From assembly GCF_009789235.1 (NCBI RefSeq), contig NZ_WSTB01000010.1:1-64000 (forward strand): a stretch of 64,000 nucleotides of DNA, written 5' to 3'. Positions 51,287 through 60,380 of the stretch are shown piece by piece (position 1 is the stretch's first letter; each line of letters begins with the position of its first letter). A model generated the notes under the pieces. It was not told the DNA's origin, did not search any database, and saw nothing but the letters and a program-made list of their open reading frames with translations. The position numbers and the translations under genes are program-made. Origin of the DNA: Flavobacterium hydrocarbonoxydans (GTDB lineage Bacteria; Bacteroidota; Bacteroidia; Flavobacteriales; Flavobacteriaceae).

Positions 51287-52658
51287 TATCTTTAAGTTTG
51301 TTTTCTTTCTGATGATTTCCGGTACTATGATGGCAAATGTGACACTTCCGAATATTTTTGGCGACAATATGGTTTTGCAGCGCAACGCCGAAGTTAAAAT
51401 TTGGGGTTGGGCGAATCCAAAAGAAGAAATTAAATTAATAGCGAGCTGGAACAATCAGGAATATAAAGTGACTGCCAATAATCAGGCGCAATGGGAACTG
51501 CATATAAAAACGCCGGAAGCGGGCGGGCCATATATGATTTCGATAAAAGGGTATAACGAAGTTGCTCTAAAAAATATTTTAATTGGAGAAGTCTGGGTTT
51601 GTTCCGGGCAATCAAACATGGAAATGTCCGCCAGTTGGGGAATCGAGAATGGCGAAGAAGAAATGAAGAATGCTAAGAGTCCTAATATTCGATTTTTTTT
51701 AGTTCCGAAACTGACTGCTACAACGCCACAAAATAATCTTTTAGGAAACTGGACCGAATCGACTCCGGAAACCATGAAAAACTTTAGCGCGGTAGGTTAC
51801 TTTTTTGCAAAACGACTTCGTGAAGACTTGAAAAATGTTCCAATTGGATTGATTTCTTCGAATTGGGGCGGAACTCCTGCTGAAATCTGGATGCCGGAAG
51901 AAGTCGTACAAAATGATCCCGAAGTTTTAGCAGCTGCAAAAAAACTCAACGAACAGGAATACGGCCCACGTCAGCCCGGACGTGCTTATAATGCTATGAT
52001 TTATCCTTTTGTGGGTTTCAAAATTGCCGGTACACTCTGGTATCAGGGCGAGTCAAACGTGGGGTCTTTGGTTTATGACAAAACACTTTCGGCATTAATC
52101 ACTTCGTGGAGAAAAGCCTGGCAGGATGATTTTCCGTTTTATTATGTACAGATTGCACCTTATAAAACCGGAACAAATAATTTCTCGAATGTTATCGTGA
52201 GAAACTCGCAGCGAAAAGTACTTAAAGAAGTAAACAATACCGGAATGGTCGTGATAAGCGATGTTTCGGATACGATTGATATTCATCCAAAAGACAAAAA
52301 ATCAGTTGGAATTCGGTTAGCAAATTTAGCTTTGGCTAATACGTATAAAAGCAATTCTACTGTAGCAAGCGGACCACTTTTTAGTCATTTTAAAGTGGAG
52401 AAAAATAAAGTAATCGTTTCTTTTGATAATGCTGATGGATTATATTTTAAAGATAAAAAATCAGATCAATTTGAAGTGGCTGGAGCCGATGGTATTTTTC
52501 ATATTGCGGAAGCTGTTATAAAAAAAGACCAGGTTATTTTGATCAGTAAAAAAGTGGAAAATCCGTTAAAAGTTCGTTTTGCCTGGGGAAATACAGTGCA
52601 GTCGGATTTGTTTAATAAAGTTAATTTGCCCGCTTCTTGTTTTGCGGAAGAATTTTAG
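51276..52658 (+). CDS. Sialate O-acetylesterase-like SGNH esterase
   Basis: 460 residues with an N-terminal signal (MKNNIFKFVFFLMISGTMMA). Motifs typical of SIAE-like proteins are VCSGQSNMEMSASWG (Ser about 112), TLWYQGESNVG and a C-terminal SDTIDIHPKDKKSVG with the catalytic Asp/His. The N-terminal part contains an inserted beta domain (NVTLPNIFGDNMVLQRN). Despite the name, many such enzymes act on plant polysaccharide acetyl groups. Overlapping the CE2 gene by 11 nt and sharing its promoter suggests that the two deacetylate the same glycan, probably acetylated mannan. Confidence 0.85.
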   Translation: MKNNIFKFVFFLMISGTMMANVTLPNIFGDNMVLQRNAEVKIWGWANPKEEIKLIASWNNQEYKVTANNQAQWELHIKTPEAGGPYMISIKGYNEVALKNILIGEVWVCSGQSNMEMSASWGIENGEEEMKNAKSPNIRFFLVPKLTATTPQNNLLGNWTESTPETMKNFSAVGYFFAKRLREDLKNVPIGLISSNWGGTPAEIWMPEEVVQNDPEVLAAAKKLNEQEYGPRQPGRAYNAMIYPFVGFKIAGTLWYQGESNVGSLVYDKTLSALITSWRKAWQDDFPFYYVQIAPYKTGTNNFSNVIVRNSQRKVLKEVNNTGMVVISDVSDTIDIHPKDKKSVGIRLANLALANTYKSNSTVASGPLFSHFKVEKNKVIVSFDNADGLYFKDKKSDQFEVAGADGIFHIAEAVIKKDQVILISKKVENPLKVRFAWGNTVQSDLFNKVNLPASCFAEEF

Positions 52659-52969
52659 ATTTTAGATTTTAGAATTTTCGCCTTTTATGTCAGAATGAGA
52701 GAAGTCGAAGTCCTGTGAAGAATTTCGCCAATCTTTGTCGAGCTACTTACGAAGATTTGCTTCGCCAGTCGCTATCGCTCAAGTCTCCTTCGTCGAAATT
52801 ACAAAATTGAGGATAATTGGATTTCTTTTGAAAATAAAATGTTCTTGTTTACCGTGAACTGCGTGAGGGATAGTAGTGGAAATCCTTTTGTGCCGGGGTT
52901 CGGCACAAAAGATTGAAACGGATAGCCCGACCCGGAGGGACACGCCCAAAATACTAAACTATATGTACT
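52659..52969. repeat. Intergenic region with REP-like element, copy 3
   Basis: 311 bp without a gene. At 52861-52947 lies a REP-like element that reads GCGTGAGGGATAGTAGTGGA at the start and ends CCCGGAGGGACACGCCC. Its inner perfect stem is CTTTTGTGCCG (near 52884) with CGGCACAAAAG (near 52901), and GATAGCCCGACC follows. On the opposite strand it has the same outer ends as copy 1 and inner flanks like copy 4 (ATCCGTT.CAATCTTTTG). The rest (52659-52860) has no clear feature. Confidence 0.8.
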
Positions 52970-55267
52970 ATGAATAATAAAAATACGATAATGATTGGGG
53001 TTTTTGCCCTGTTTACAATTGGAAATATGAACGCACAGAAAAAGGATTATTTAGATAAAAATAAGACTATTGAACAACGTATTGATTTGCTTTTGCCTTT
53101 GATGACGCTGGAGGAAAAAGTGGGGCAAATGAATCAGTATAATGGTTTTTGGGATGTAACGGGACCGGCTCCAAAAGGAGGCTCAGCGGAACTTAAATAC
53201 GAACATTTGCGAAAAGGCTGGGTAGGCAGTATGCTTACGGTTCGTGGTGTAAAAGAGGTTCGCGCGGTACAGAAAATTGCGGTTGAAGAAACCCGTTTGG
53301 GGATTCCGTTAATCATAGGTTTTGATGTGATTCACGGTTATAAAACATTAAGCCCGATTCCGCTGGCCGAAGCAGCAAGTTGGGATTTGGATGCGATTCA
53401 GAAATCGGCAGCAATTGCGGCAGATGAAGCTTCGGCATCTGGTATTAACTGGACTTTTGGTCCTAATGTTGACATTGCAAATGATGCGCGTTGGGGTCGT
53501 GTGATGGAAGGTGCGGGTGAAGATCCGTATTTAGGAAGTAAAATTGCTACTGCCAGAGTGCATGGTTTTCAGGGCGAAACGACAGCAGATTTGTATAAAG
53601 TAAATACAATTGCAGCCTGTGCAAAACACTTTGCTGCGTATGGATATGTTGAGGCGGGATTAGAATATAATATTGTGGATATTAGCAATTCGAAATTGTA
53701 TAATTCGGTTTTGCCTCCTTTTGAAGCTACTGTAAATGCGGGCGTTCGTACGTTTATGAATTCGTTTAATACCCTGAATGGTGTTCCGGCAACAGGAAAT
53801 GTTTTTCTGCAGAGAGACATCTTAAAAGGAAAATGGAAATTTGATGGTTTTGTAATTTCGGATTATGCTTCGATTCGCGAAATGATTGCACACGGCTATG
53901 CAAAAGATGAGGATGATGCGGCTCTGAAAGGTGTTGTTGCAGGTTCTGACATGGATATGGAATCGTATATATATGTGGCTAAAGTGGTGAATCTGGTTAA
54001 AGAAGGAAAACTGAAAGAAGCTTTGGTTGATGATGCCGTTCGCAGAATTTTACGTGTCAAATTTGAATTAGGATTGTTTGATGATCCTTATAAATACTGT
54101 GATGAAAAACGTGAAAAAGCGACTATTGGAAGTAAAGCCAATAATGATGGTGTGCTGGACATGGCCAAAAAATCGATTGTGTTATTGAAGAATGATAAAA
54201 ATTTGCTTCCGCTAAAAAAATCCGGACAGAAAATCGCTCTGATTGGTGCGTTGGCAAATGATAAAAACAGCCCGTTAGGAAGCTGGAGAATTGCATCTGA
54301 TGATAATACAGCTGTTTCGGTTCTGGAAGGAATGCAACAGTATAAAGACAATCAATTGACTTTTGAAAAAGGAGCGGATCTGATTGTGGGTAAAACAAGT
54401 TTCTTAAACGAAGTGGTTTTTAATATGACAGACAAAGGCGGATTTGAAGCAGCCAAAACAGCCGCCAAAAATGCTGATGTGGTTGTAATGGTTTTGGGAG
54501 AACACGGTTTTCAGAGCGGTGAGGGCAGAAGCAGAACCGATCTTGATTTACCAGGAGTTCAACAGGAATTACTGGAAGAAATTTATAAAGTAAACCCAAA
54601 TATTGTTTTGGTTTTAAATAATGGCCGTCCGTTGAGTATTCCGTGGGCTGCAGAACACGTTCCTGCTATTGTTGAAGCCTGGCATTTAGGAACGCAAACC
54701 GGTAATGCTGTGGCGCAGGTTCTTTACGGAGATTATAACCCAAGCGGAAAGTTGCCGATGTCTTTCCCGAGAAATGTGGGTCAGGTTCCTATTTATTATA
54801 ACCGATACAGCACAGGAAGGCCTATAGACAGTGATAAAAATGTGTTTTGGTCACATTATAGTGATGTAGAGAAAACGCCGCAGTTTTCGTTTGGTTTTGG
54901 ATTGAGTTATACCACATTTGAGTATAAAAATCTAAAATTAAACAAAACAGCTTTTGCAAAAGGAGAAGCTGTTGAGGTGAGTGTTGAGGTTACAAATTCG
55001 GGGAAATATGATGGAAAAGAAGTGGTTCAGTTGTATATTCATGATGATTACGCGAGTATCATTCGACCAATAAAAGAATTAAAAGGCTTTGAGCTAGTGA
55101 ATCTGAAAAAAGGAGAAACCAAAACAGTGAAGTTTACTTTAACCAATAAAGAACTTGGTTTTTATGATAATGAAGGAAAGTATCTGGTAGAACCGGGAAC
55201 TTTTAAAATCATGGTTGGAGGAAACTCTGATAAAGGTTTAGAAGGAGGTTTTGAGATAAAAGAATAA
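52970..55267 (+). CDS. GH3 beta-glucosidase (BglX-like)
   Basis: 765 residues. The signal peptide ends near NMNAQ. The GH3 N-terminal barrel (about 30-390) has FDVIHGYKTLSPIPLAEAAS and the nucleophile Asp about residue 297 in GFVISDYAS. The C-terminal alpha/beta domain contains the GEHGFQSGEGRSRTD loop, and a fibronectin type III-like domain ends the protein. The family cleaves terminal beta-glucosides or xylosides; in this locus it may trim glucosyl units from glucomannan. The plus-strand order CE2, SIAE, GH3, AKR suggests a single regulated block, although repeats interrupt it twice. Confidence 0.92.
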   Translation: MNNKNTIMIGVFALFTIGNMNAQKKDYLDKNKTIEQRIDLLLPLMTLEEKVGQMNQYNGFWDVTGPAPKGGSAELKYEHLRKGWVGSMLTVRGVKEVRAVQKIAVEETRLGIPLIIGFDVIHGYKTLSPIPLAEAASWDLDAIQKSAAIAADEASASGINWTFGPNVDIANDARWGRVMEGAGEDPYLGSKIATARVHGFQGETTADLYKVNTIAACAKHFAAYGYVEAGLEYNIVDISNSKLYNSVLPPFEATVNAGVRTFMNSFNTLNGVPATGNVFLQRDILKGKWKFDGFVISDYASIREMIAHGYAKDEDDAALKGVVAGSDMDMESYIYVAKVVNLVKEGKLKEALVDDAVRRILRVKFELGLFDDPYKYCDEKREKATIGSKANNDGVLDMAKKSIVLLKNDKNLLPLKKSGQKIALIGALANDKNSPLGSWRIASDDNTAVSVLEGMQQYKDNQLTFEKGADLIVGKTSFLNEVVFNMTDKGGFEAAKTAAKNADVVVMVLGEHGFQSGEGRSRTDLDLPGVQQELLEEIYKVNPNIVLVLNNGRPLSIPWAAEHVPAIVEAWHLGTQTGNAVAQVLYGDYNPSGKLPMSFPRNVGQVPIYYNRYSTGRPIDSDKNVFWSHYSDVEKTPQFSFGFGLSYTTFEYKNLKLNKTAFAKGEAVEVSVEVTNSGKYDGKEVVQLYIHDDYASIIRPIKELKGFELVNLKKGETKTVKFTLTNKELGFYDNEGKYLVEPGTFKIMVGGNSDKGLEGGFEIKE

Positions 55268-55975
55268 GCTTTTTTTGAGGGGCAAAGGTTCTGAGGCTCA
55301 GAGGAACAAAGGTTTTTCCGCCACGAATTCACGAATGAATGGTTTGAAAATTCGTGAATTTGTGGCGATTTTTTTTATCTCTTTTATCTGCTAAATCTGC
55401 GGGAGTTTTTTCCGCTACGAATTCACGAATGAATGGTTCAAAATTCGTGAATTCGTTGTGATTTTTTTCTCCACGATTTTTTCTATAGCCCCTAGCTTCA
55501 GCTAGGGGAATTAGATTTGAATAGAAAAGGGCTTTAGCCAAACTTTACAGGTTTGGCTAAAGCCCTTTTGTTTGCGTTTATGTTTTCATCCAGCTAAAGC
55601 TGGACGCTATTGAATTTTAGAGAACGAAAAAACATTCTAGTTTCCGACTATGTTAGATTAAACTTTTGAAAACTAATTTCATTACGCTGGAATAAGCTTT
55701 TTTTGAGGTACAAAGGCGTAGAGGTACAAAGGTTCAAAGGTTTTTCCGCCACGAATTCACGAATGAATTGTTTGAAAATTCGTGAATTCGTGGCGATTTT
55801 TTTATCTCTTTTATCTGCTAAATCTGTGGGAGTTTTTTCGCCATGAATTCACGAATGGATTGTTTAAAAATTCGTGAATTTGTGGCGATTTTTTTATCTC
55901 CATAATCTGTTAAATCTGTGTGAGTTTTTTGTATTTTTAAAACCTAATAAAACTTTCAACCATTAAATTAAAATA
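55268..55975. repeat. Block of several palindromic repeat families
   Basis: 708 bp between the GH3 and aldo/keto reductase genes hold no convincing gene. Four hairpins of one family occur near 55319-55366, 55409-55458, 55746-55794 and 55841-55888; each has CACGAATTCACGAATG (or a close variant) facing ATTCGTGAATTYGTGG. They are separated by a shared TATCTCTTTTATCTGCTAAA linker. In between are CCCCTAGCTTCAGCTAGGGG (55489-55508) and a perfect 19-bp stem, AAAAGGGCTTTAGCCAAAC (55525-55543) with its complement (55551-55569). Confidence 0.9.
55525..55569. terminator. Strong hairpin within the GH3-AKR repeat block
   Basis: AAAAGGGCTTTAGCCAAAC (55525-55543) and GTTTGGCTAAAGCCCTTTT (55551-55569) form a perfect 19-bp stem with a 7-nt loop. 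It could end transcription from the GH3 side, though it may be only a dispersed palindrome. Confidence 0.6.
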
Positions 55976-56932
55976 ATGAAATATAACAGATGTGGAAAAA
56001 GCGGGTTATTATTACCTGAAATTTCTTTGGGATTGTGGCATAATTTCGGTTCAGTCGATAATTTTGAAAATGCCGAAAGTATTGCAGTAGAAGCTTTTGA
56101 TAAAGGAATTACTCATTTTGATCTGGCGAATAATTACGGGCCAGTTCCGGGATCGGCAGAAACGAATTTCGGTAAAATATTATGGCATAATTTTCAGGGA
56201 AATCTACGTGATGAAATTATTATAGCCACCAAAGCCGGTTATACCATGTGGGATGGACCTTATGGAGACTGGGGTTCCAGAAAATACCTGTTGTCGAGTT
56301 TAGACCAGAGTTTGAAAAGAATGAAAGTCGATTATGTGGATATCTTTTATTCGCATCGTCCTGATCCTGAAACACCAATCGAAGAAACCATGATGGCGTT
56401 AGATTATACAGTGAGAAGCGGAAAAGCGTTGTATGTGGGAATCAGTAATTATTCGGCAGAACAAACACGTGTTGCGGTTGATGTTCTAAAACAATTGGGA
56501 ACGCCATGTTTGATTCATCAGGCAAAATATTCGATGTTAGAGCGTTGGGTAGAAAATGGTTTATTGGATGTTTTAGAAGAAAAAGGAGTAGGCTGTATCG
56601 CCTTTTCGCCTTTGGCACAAGGACTTTTAACGGATAAATATCTAAAAGGTATTCCAGAAAACTCACGTGCTCATAATCCAAATGGGCATTTAAAGGAAAA
56701 TGAAGTTACGCAGGAAAGAATCCAGAAATTGATTCAGCTGAATGATATTGCACAGAACAGAAACCAATCTTTGGCACAAATGGCATTGGCCTGGCTGCAA
56801 AAAGACAAACGAATTACATCGGTTTTAATTGGTGCAAGTTCGGTGCGACAATTAAATAATAATATTGAATGCTTGCAGAATCTTGAATTTTCTCAGGATG
56901 AATTGAATGCGATTGAGAAGATTTTGGGATAG
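55976..56932 (+). CDS. Aldo/keto reductase (YghZ / L-glyceraldehyde-3-phosphate reductase-like)
   Basis: 318 residues. The AKR catalytic tetrad is visible: Asp and Tyr in HFDLANNYGPVPGSAE, Lys in IIATKAGYTMW and His in IFYSHRPDPETP. The combination NNYGPVPGSAE and YGDWGSRKYL is the signature of the YghZ/Gpr group. Substrate prediction is uncertain. Sugar reductases of this group often occur in polysaccharide loci, where they may act on released monosaccharides. It ends 57 bp before the end of the GH97 gene on the other strand. Confidence 0.88.
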   Translation: MKYNRCGKSGLLLPEISLGLWHNFGSVDNFENAESIAVEAFDKGITHFDLANNYGPVPGSAETNFGKILWHNFQGNLRDEIIIATKAGYTMWDGPYGDWGSRKYLLSSLDQSLKRMKVDYVDIFYSHRPDPETPIEETMMALDYTVRSGKALYVGISNYSAEQTRVAVDVLKQLGTPCLIHQAKYSMLERWVENGLLDVLEEKGVGCIAFSPLAQGLLTDKYLKGIPENSRAHNPNGHLKENEVTQERIQKLIQLNDIAQNRNQSLAQMALAWLQKDKRITSVLIGASSVRQLNNNIECLQNLEFSQDELNAIEKILG

Positions 56933-56940
56933 ATGATAAA

Positions 56941-56968
56941 GTAAAGACGCACTGCAGTGCGTCTTTAC
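56941..56968. repeat. 28-bp perfect palindrome, copy 2
   Basis: A 28-bp palindrome with the same core AGACGCACTGCAGTGCGTCT as at 29694-29721; the outer arms are GTAA/TTAC here. It lies between the converging AKR and GH97 genes and may serve as a bidirectional terminator. Confidence 0.85.
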
Positions 56969-56989
56969 TAAATTCAAAAAAGATATTTC

Positions 56990-58975
56990 TTACTTCGGTT
57001 GAATAATCATCGCTAATCCACCGCCACTAGCTAATCTGTAAGTTAATTTTGTAGTGGAATCAACAGAAATTTTTTCTCTTTTATAATCATTTGCAGCTTT
57101 ATCAGCATTTAAACCATCAGAGAAAATTTCAGCTTCATATTTTTTGCCTTTTTCAAGGAAAGAGAAATCAATGGTAATTTCTCTGGAATCCCAGTTGGTT
57201 ATTGCTCCCAAATACCAGCTGTTTTCTTTTTTTCGTGCCATTGAAACGAATTTTCCAACTTCACCATCTAGAGCGGCAGTTTCATCAAAAACAGTTGGAA
57301 TTTTAGCTATGAAATCCGTGCTTTCCTGTTCCTTCATAAACGCAGTTGGACTGTCAGCCATCATTTGCAAAGGCGCTTCAAAAATAGTATAAAGTGCCAG
57401 TTGATGTGATCTTGTTCCCTGACTCATCGGATTCGAATGACTGGGTTTGAATTCGCTTTTCGTTGCATTACGCATCGCTCCAGGTGTGTAATCCATTGGT
57501 CCGGCCATCATTCGGATAAACGGAATTGTGGTGTCATATAACGGAACATCATCGTTTGGTGTCCATTTATTATTTTCTAAACCTTTTACCCCTTCAAAAT
57601 TCAAAATATTCGGAAAAGTACGCTGAATCCCGGTAGGTTTATACATACCGTGAAAGTCCAAAAGCAATTTGTGATTAGCCGCCTTCTGCGCAATATCATA
57701 CACTGAATTCACCATTTTGGCATCATCACGATCCAGAAAATCTACTTTGAAACCTTTAATACCTAAATCAGCATAATTCTTTAAAATTCCTTCAGTGTTT
57801 TTCGTCAGAGCCATCCAGGAACTCCATAAAATGATTCCAACATTTCGTTCTTTTCCATAAGCGATTAAGGCTTCTAAATCCACATTCGGATTGTGTTTCA
57901 TAATATCGTCTTCCAGACTCCAGCCTTCGTCTAAAACCACATATTCGACTTTGTTTTTTGAAGCAAAATCAATGTAATACTGATAGGTTTTAGTATTGAT
58001 ACCGGCTTTAAAATCGACATTATAAATATTCCAGTCGTTCCACCAGTCCCAGGCCACTTTTCCGGGCTTAATCCACGAAAGGTCTTTTATTTGGGTAGGT
58101 TCAGATAATTTCTGAACCATATCATTATTCGCTAATTCAGCATCATTCTCTGAGATAACAATCGCTCTCCACGGGAAACTTCTTGTTCCTTTGGTTTTAA
58201 CCAAATAATCAGCCCTTTCCGTAATAAGGCGATTAATATTGTTGAAGCCGCCATTTTTTTCCTGCAAAGGATAGTTTGAAAAACGCGATTCAAAACCTGA
58301 TTTTGCTGTATTATTCGTTACAAACAATCCTGGATAATCTTCCAGATTGGCTTCTAAGAAAACGGCTTTTTTATGGTTTTTATAATCAATTAAAAAAGGT
58401 AAAAATGCCAAAGTATCTTTTGCAAATTCACTAATTTTTTTATGTTCATAATGCGCTTCAAAAGACGAAATATAAGGGTCTTTCGGGTTTCTTAAATCAC
58501 GAACATAAGGAATTAAGGTGTTATAATCCTGATCAAAATTCAATGTAACTTCCTCAGATTTTACGGTAATATTTTTTTTCTTTTTGGTAATAAAACGATA
58601 CGCAACACCATCATCAAAAGCACGGAACTCTATACTGAAATCATTTTTAAAATTGAGAACCAATTGATTGTACTGGTTTTTTACGTTTTTCTTTTTGTAA
58701 AAAGGAGATTCAAAAGAAGCATCAACACTTTCTTTCTTTGAATTGATAACGACAGCATTTTTGCCTAAGACAATATTTTCATCCAAAGTCATAGACACAG
58801 AAGATGGTGCTAAAACAACGTCTTTTTCATGCAAAACAGTCCAGGTTATTTGATTCTTTACCGCAATTTGTATGGTAATTTTTCCATTAGGCGAAACGAC
58901 TGTAAAGTCTTGTTTCTTCTGAGAAAAACTAAGATTAACTAGTAAGAAACAAAAAAGAATACCTATTTTTTTCAT
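56990..58975 (-). CDS. GH97 glycoside hydrolase, retaining (alpha-galactosidase-like)
   Basis: 661 residues from the ATG at 58975, where the signal peptide begins (MKKIGILFCFLLVNLSFSQ). An upstream in-frame ATG at 59020 lies inside an inverted repeat and is rejected. GH97 blocks include VAWDWWNDWNIYNVDFKAGI, VEYVVLDEGWSLEDD and GFKVDFLDRDD. Asp412 in the last motif falls where retaining GH97 enzymes, such as the Bacteroides alpha-galactosidase, carry the nucleophile Asp; inverting SusB-type enzymes lack it. LDFHGMYKPTGIQRTFPN and FEGVKGLEN also resemble the retaining branch. Removal of alpha-galactose side chains from galactomannan is the likely role, given the mannanase neighbours. Confidence 0.82.
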   Translation of the reverse strand: MKKIGILFCFLLVNLSFSQKKQDFTVVSPNGKITIQIAVKNQITWTVLHEKDVVLAPSSVSMTLDENIVLGKNAVVINSKKESVDASFESPFYKKKNVKNQYNQLVLNFKNDFSIEFRAFDDGVAYRFITKKKKNITVKSEEVTLNFDQDYNTLIPYVRDLRNPKDPYISSFEAHYEHKKISEFAKDTLAFLPFLIDYKNHKKAVFLEANLEDYPGLFVTNNTAKSGFESRFSNYPLQEKNGGFNNINRLITERADYLVKTKGTRSFPWRAIVISENDAELANNDMVQKLSEPTQIKDLSWIKPGKVAWDWWNDWNIYNVDFKAGINTKTYQYYIDFASKNKVEYVVLDEGWSLEDDIMKHNPNVDLEALIAYGKERNVGIILWSSWMALTKNTEGILKNYADLGIKGFKVDFLDRDDAKMVNSVYDIAQKAANHKLLLDFHGMYKPTGIQRTFPNILNFEGVKGLENNKWTPNDDVPLYDTTIPFIRMMAGPMDYTPGAMRNATKSEFKPSHSNPMSQGTRSHQLALYTIFEAPLQMMADSPTAFMKEQESTDFIAKIPTVFDETAALDGEVGKFVSMARKKENSWYLGAITNWDSREITIDFSFLEKGKKYEAEIFSDGLNADKAANDYKREKISVDSTTKLTYRLASGGGLAMIIQPK

Positions 58976-58989
58976 GTTGCTATTTTTAA

Positions 58990-59061
58990 ACCATATAAGT
59001 GATATAAGTTCATTTAACAAGCTATGCGTATGTTTTGATGAACTTATATCACTTATATGGT
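58990..59061. repeat. ATATAAG-type inverted repeat, copy 3
   Basis: A perfect 24-bp inverted repeat whose left arm starts ACCATATAAGTGATATAAG (58990-59008) and whose right arm occupies 59038-59061. The 24-nt loop is unrelated to the other copies at 369-644 and 26927-26991. It fills the GH5-GH97 gap. Confidence 0.85.
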
Positions 59062-59074
59062 GAGGTGAGAATAA

Positions 59075-60364
59075 TTATTTTTTCTTTAGTTTCGAGTTGT
59101 ATTTTTTTACAATTTCGAGAGTCAATTTGTCGCTAGAAAAAACAGTGTTTAAACCTTGAGGCTCCTGAGGTGGATCAGTAGTCAACGGATCACCCGGACT
59201 CCATTTACCTGATTCGTTTACAGGTTTGCCTTCACCGCCAAATCCCCAGAAATTCGCTGCCTGCAACGGACCGTTATTTTTGCGGCTTTCTACAATGCGA
59301 TCAAAAACATAAGTATAAAAAGTGTTTCTGTTGGTTACCGATGCGTTATTTAGCAAACTCTCGTTTTCTCTTGGTAAACCAAATTCTTCAATGATTATGG
59401 GTCTTTTCAGATTATTTGCTACCGCAATATGAGCGTCGATATATTTACCGGCATTTTCGATAGTGGTGGGTAATGTTTTTTCAGCATCGTCTGCTTTAAA
59501 CCAGTTCCAGTTTTTAGGCCAGATGTGCATTGTTAAATAATCAATATTTGGATTTACGTGCGTTCTTTCAAAAATCCCTATATCATCGTTCGAGCTGTTC
59601 AAACCTTCTGAGCCTGTAGAAATCAAATGATTTTTATCTAAACTGTCCATTAAATTAACAATATTGTTCAGCCAAAGTGTGAATTTTTGCTCGTTTTCAA
59701 CAGTAAAAAGTCTTGGTTCATTTCCAACTTGCCAAGCCATAATAGTGTTGTCATCCGTATATTTCTTTTTTGAATAGGAATTTGTACGGGTCATGATAAA
59801 TTTTACATGGTTTTCCAAAGCCTCCATACAAGAATCACAACTGTAAAATTGCTGTGTATATTCCATAAACTGCGGCCAGGTATTGGGAGCGATGTTCGGA
59901 ACCGGAATCGGCCCTTTGCCATTCCACTCCAAATATTGCGACATTCCGCCAGACCATTCCCAGTTGTTTGTCAAATACAAAACCGCATACATTTTGCGCT
60001 TCGCCATTTCATTCATCAAAAAATCCAGTCCATCCAGTAAATCCTCATCGTATTTTCCCTGCTCATACTGCAACGCCGGGCGAACGGTAAAATCATATTT
60101 TCCACCATCAGCACCCACCAGAATACGCAGGTTATCAATACCGTTTTTCTTCATTAAATCCAGCTCACGAATCAATCTTTTTCGATCACCCACTTTTTTC
60201 GAAGCCAGTAAACTTCCGTACCAATAATTGGTTCCAATGTAAGCGTAAGGCTTATCACCTTTATAAAATTCTGTTCCTTTTACCGTGATTCTTTCCTGGG
60301 CCTGCGCCGAAAGTGTAGCAAAAACCAGTGCTAAACCAAGTGTTTTTAAAAGTCTGTTTTTCAT
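59075..60364 (-). CDS. GH5 (subfamily 7-like) endo-beta-1,4-mannanase
   Basis: 429 residues with a type I signal peptide ending LSAQAQ. The GH5 barrel starts with GTEFYKGDKPYAYIGTNYWY. The acid/base Glu (about 214) is in MAWQVGNEPRLF, and the nucleophile (about 325) is in PIIIEEFGLPRE. NLRILVGADGGKYDF and YLTMHIWPKNWNW are typical of the mannanase subfamily GH5_7. It would cut beta-1,4-mannan backbones in the periplasm or outside the cell. It is separated by a REP-like element from the GH26 gene. Confidence 0.88.
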   Translation of the reverse strand: MKNRLLKTLGLALVFATLSAQAQERITVKGTEFYKGDKPYAYIGTNYWYGSLLASKKVGDRKRLIRELDLMKKNGIDNLRILVGADGGKYDFTVRPALQYEQGKYDEDLLDGLDFLMNEMAKRKMYAVLYLTNNWEWSGGMSQYLEWNGKGPIPVPNIAPNTWPQFMEYTQQFYSCDSCMEALENHVKFIMTRTNSYSKKKYTDDNTIMAWQVGNEPRLFTVENEQKFTLWLNNIVNLMDSLDKNHLISTGSEGLNSSNDDIGIFERTHVNPNIDYLTMHIWPKNWNWFKADDAEKTLPTTIENAGKYIDAHIAVANNLKRPIIIEEFGLPRENESLLNNASVTNRNTFYTYVFDRIVESRKNNGPLQAANFWGFGGEGKPVNESGKWSPGDPLTTDPPQEPQGLNTVFSSDKLTLEIVKKYNSKLKKK

Positions 60365-60380
60365 ATATTATTTTTTTTTG

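Noticed and set aside
55329..55541. 70-codon minus-strand frame in the GH3-AKR gap
   Set aside because: It is made of two palindromic repeat units; its sequence repeats KFTNF/EFTNF from the hairpins.
58976..59020. Upstream ATG for the GH97 gene
   Set aside because: It lies within the inverted repeat and adds a polar stretch before the signal peptide that starts at 58975.
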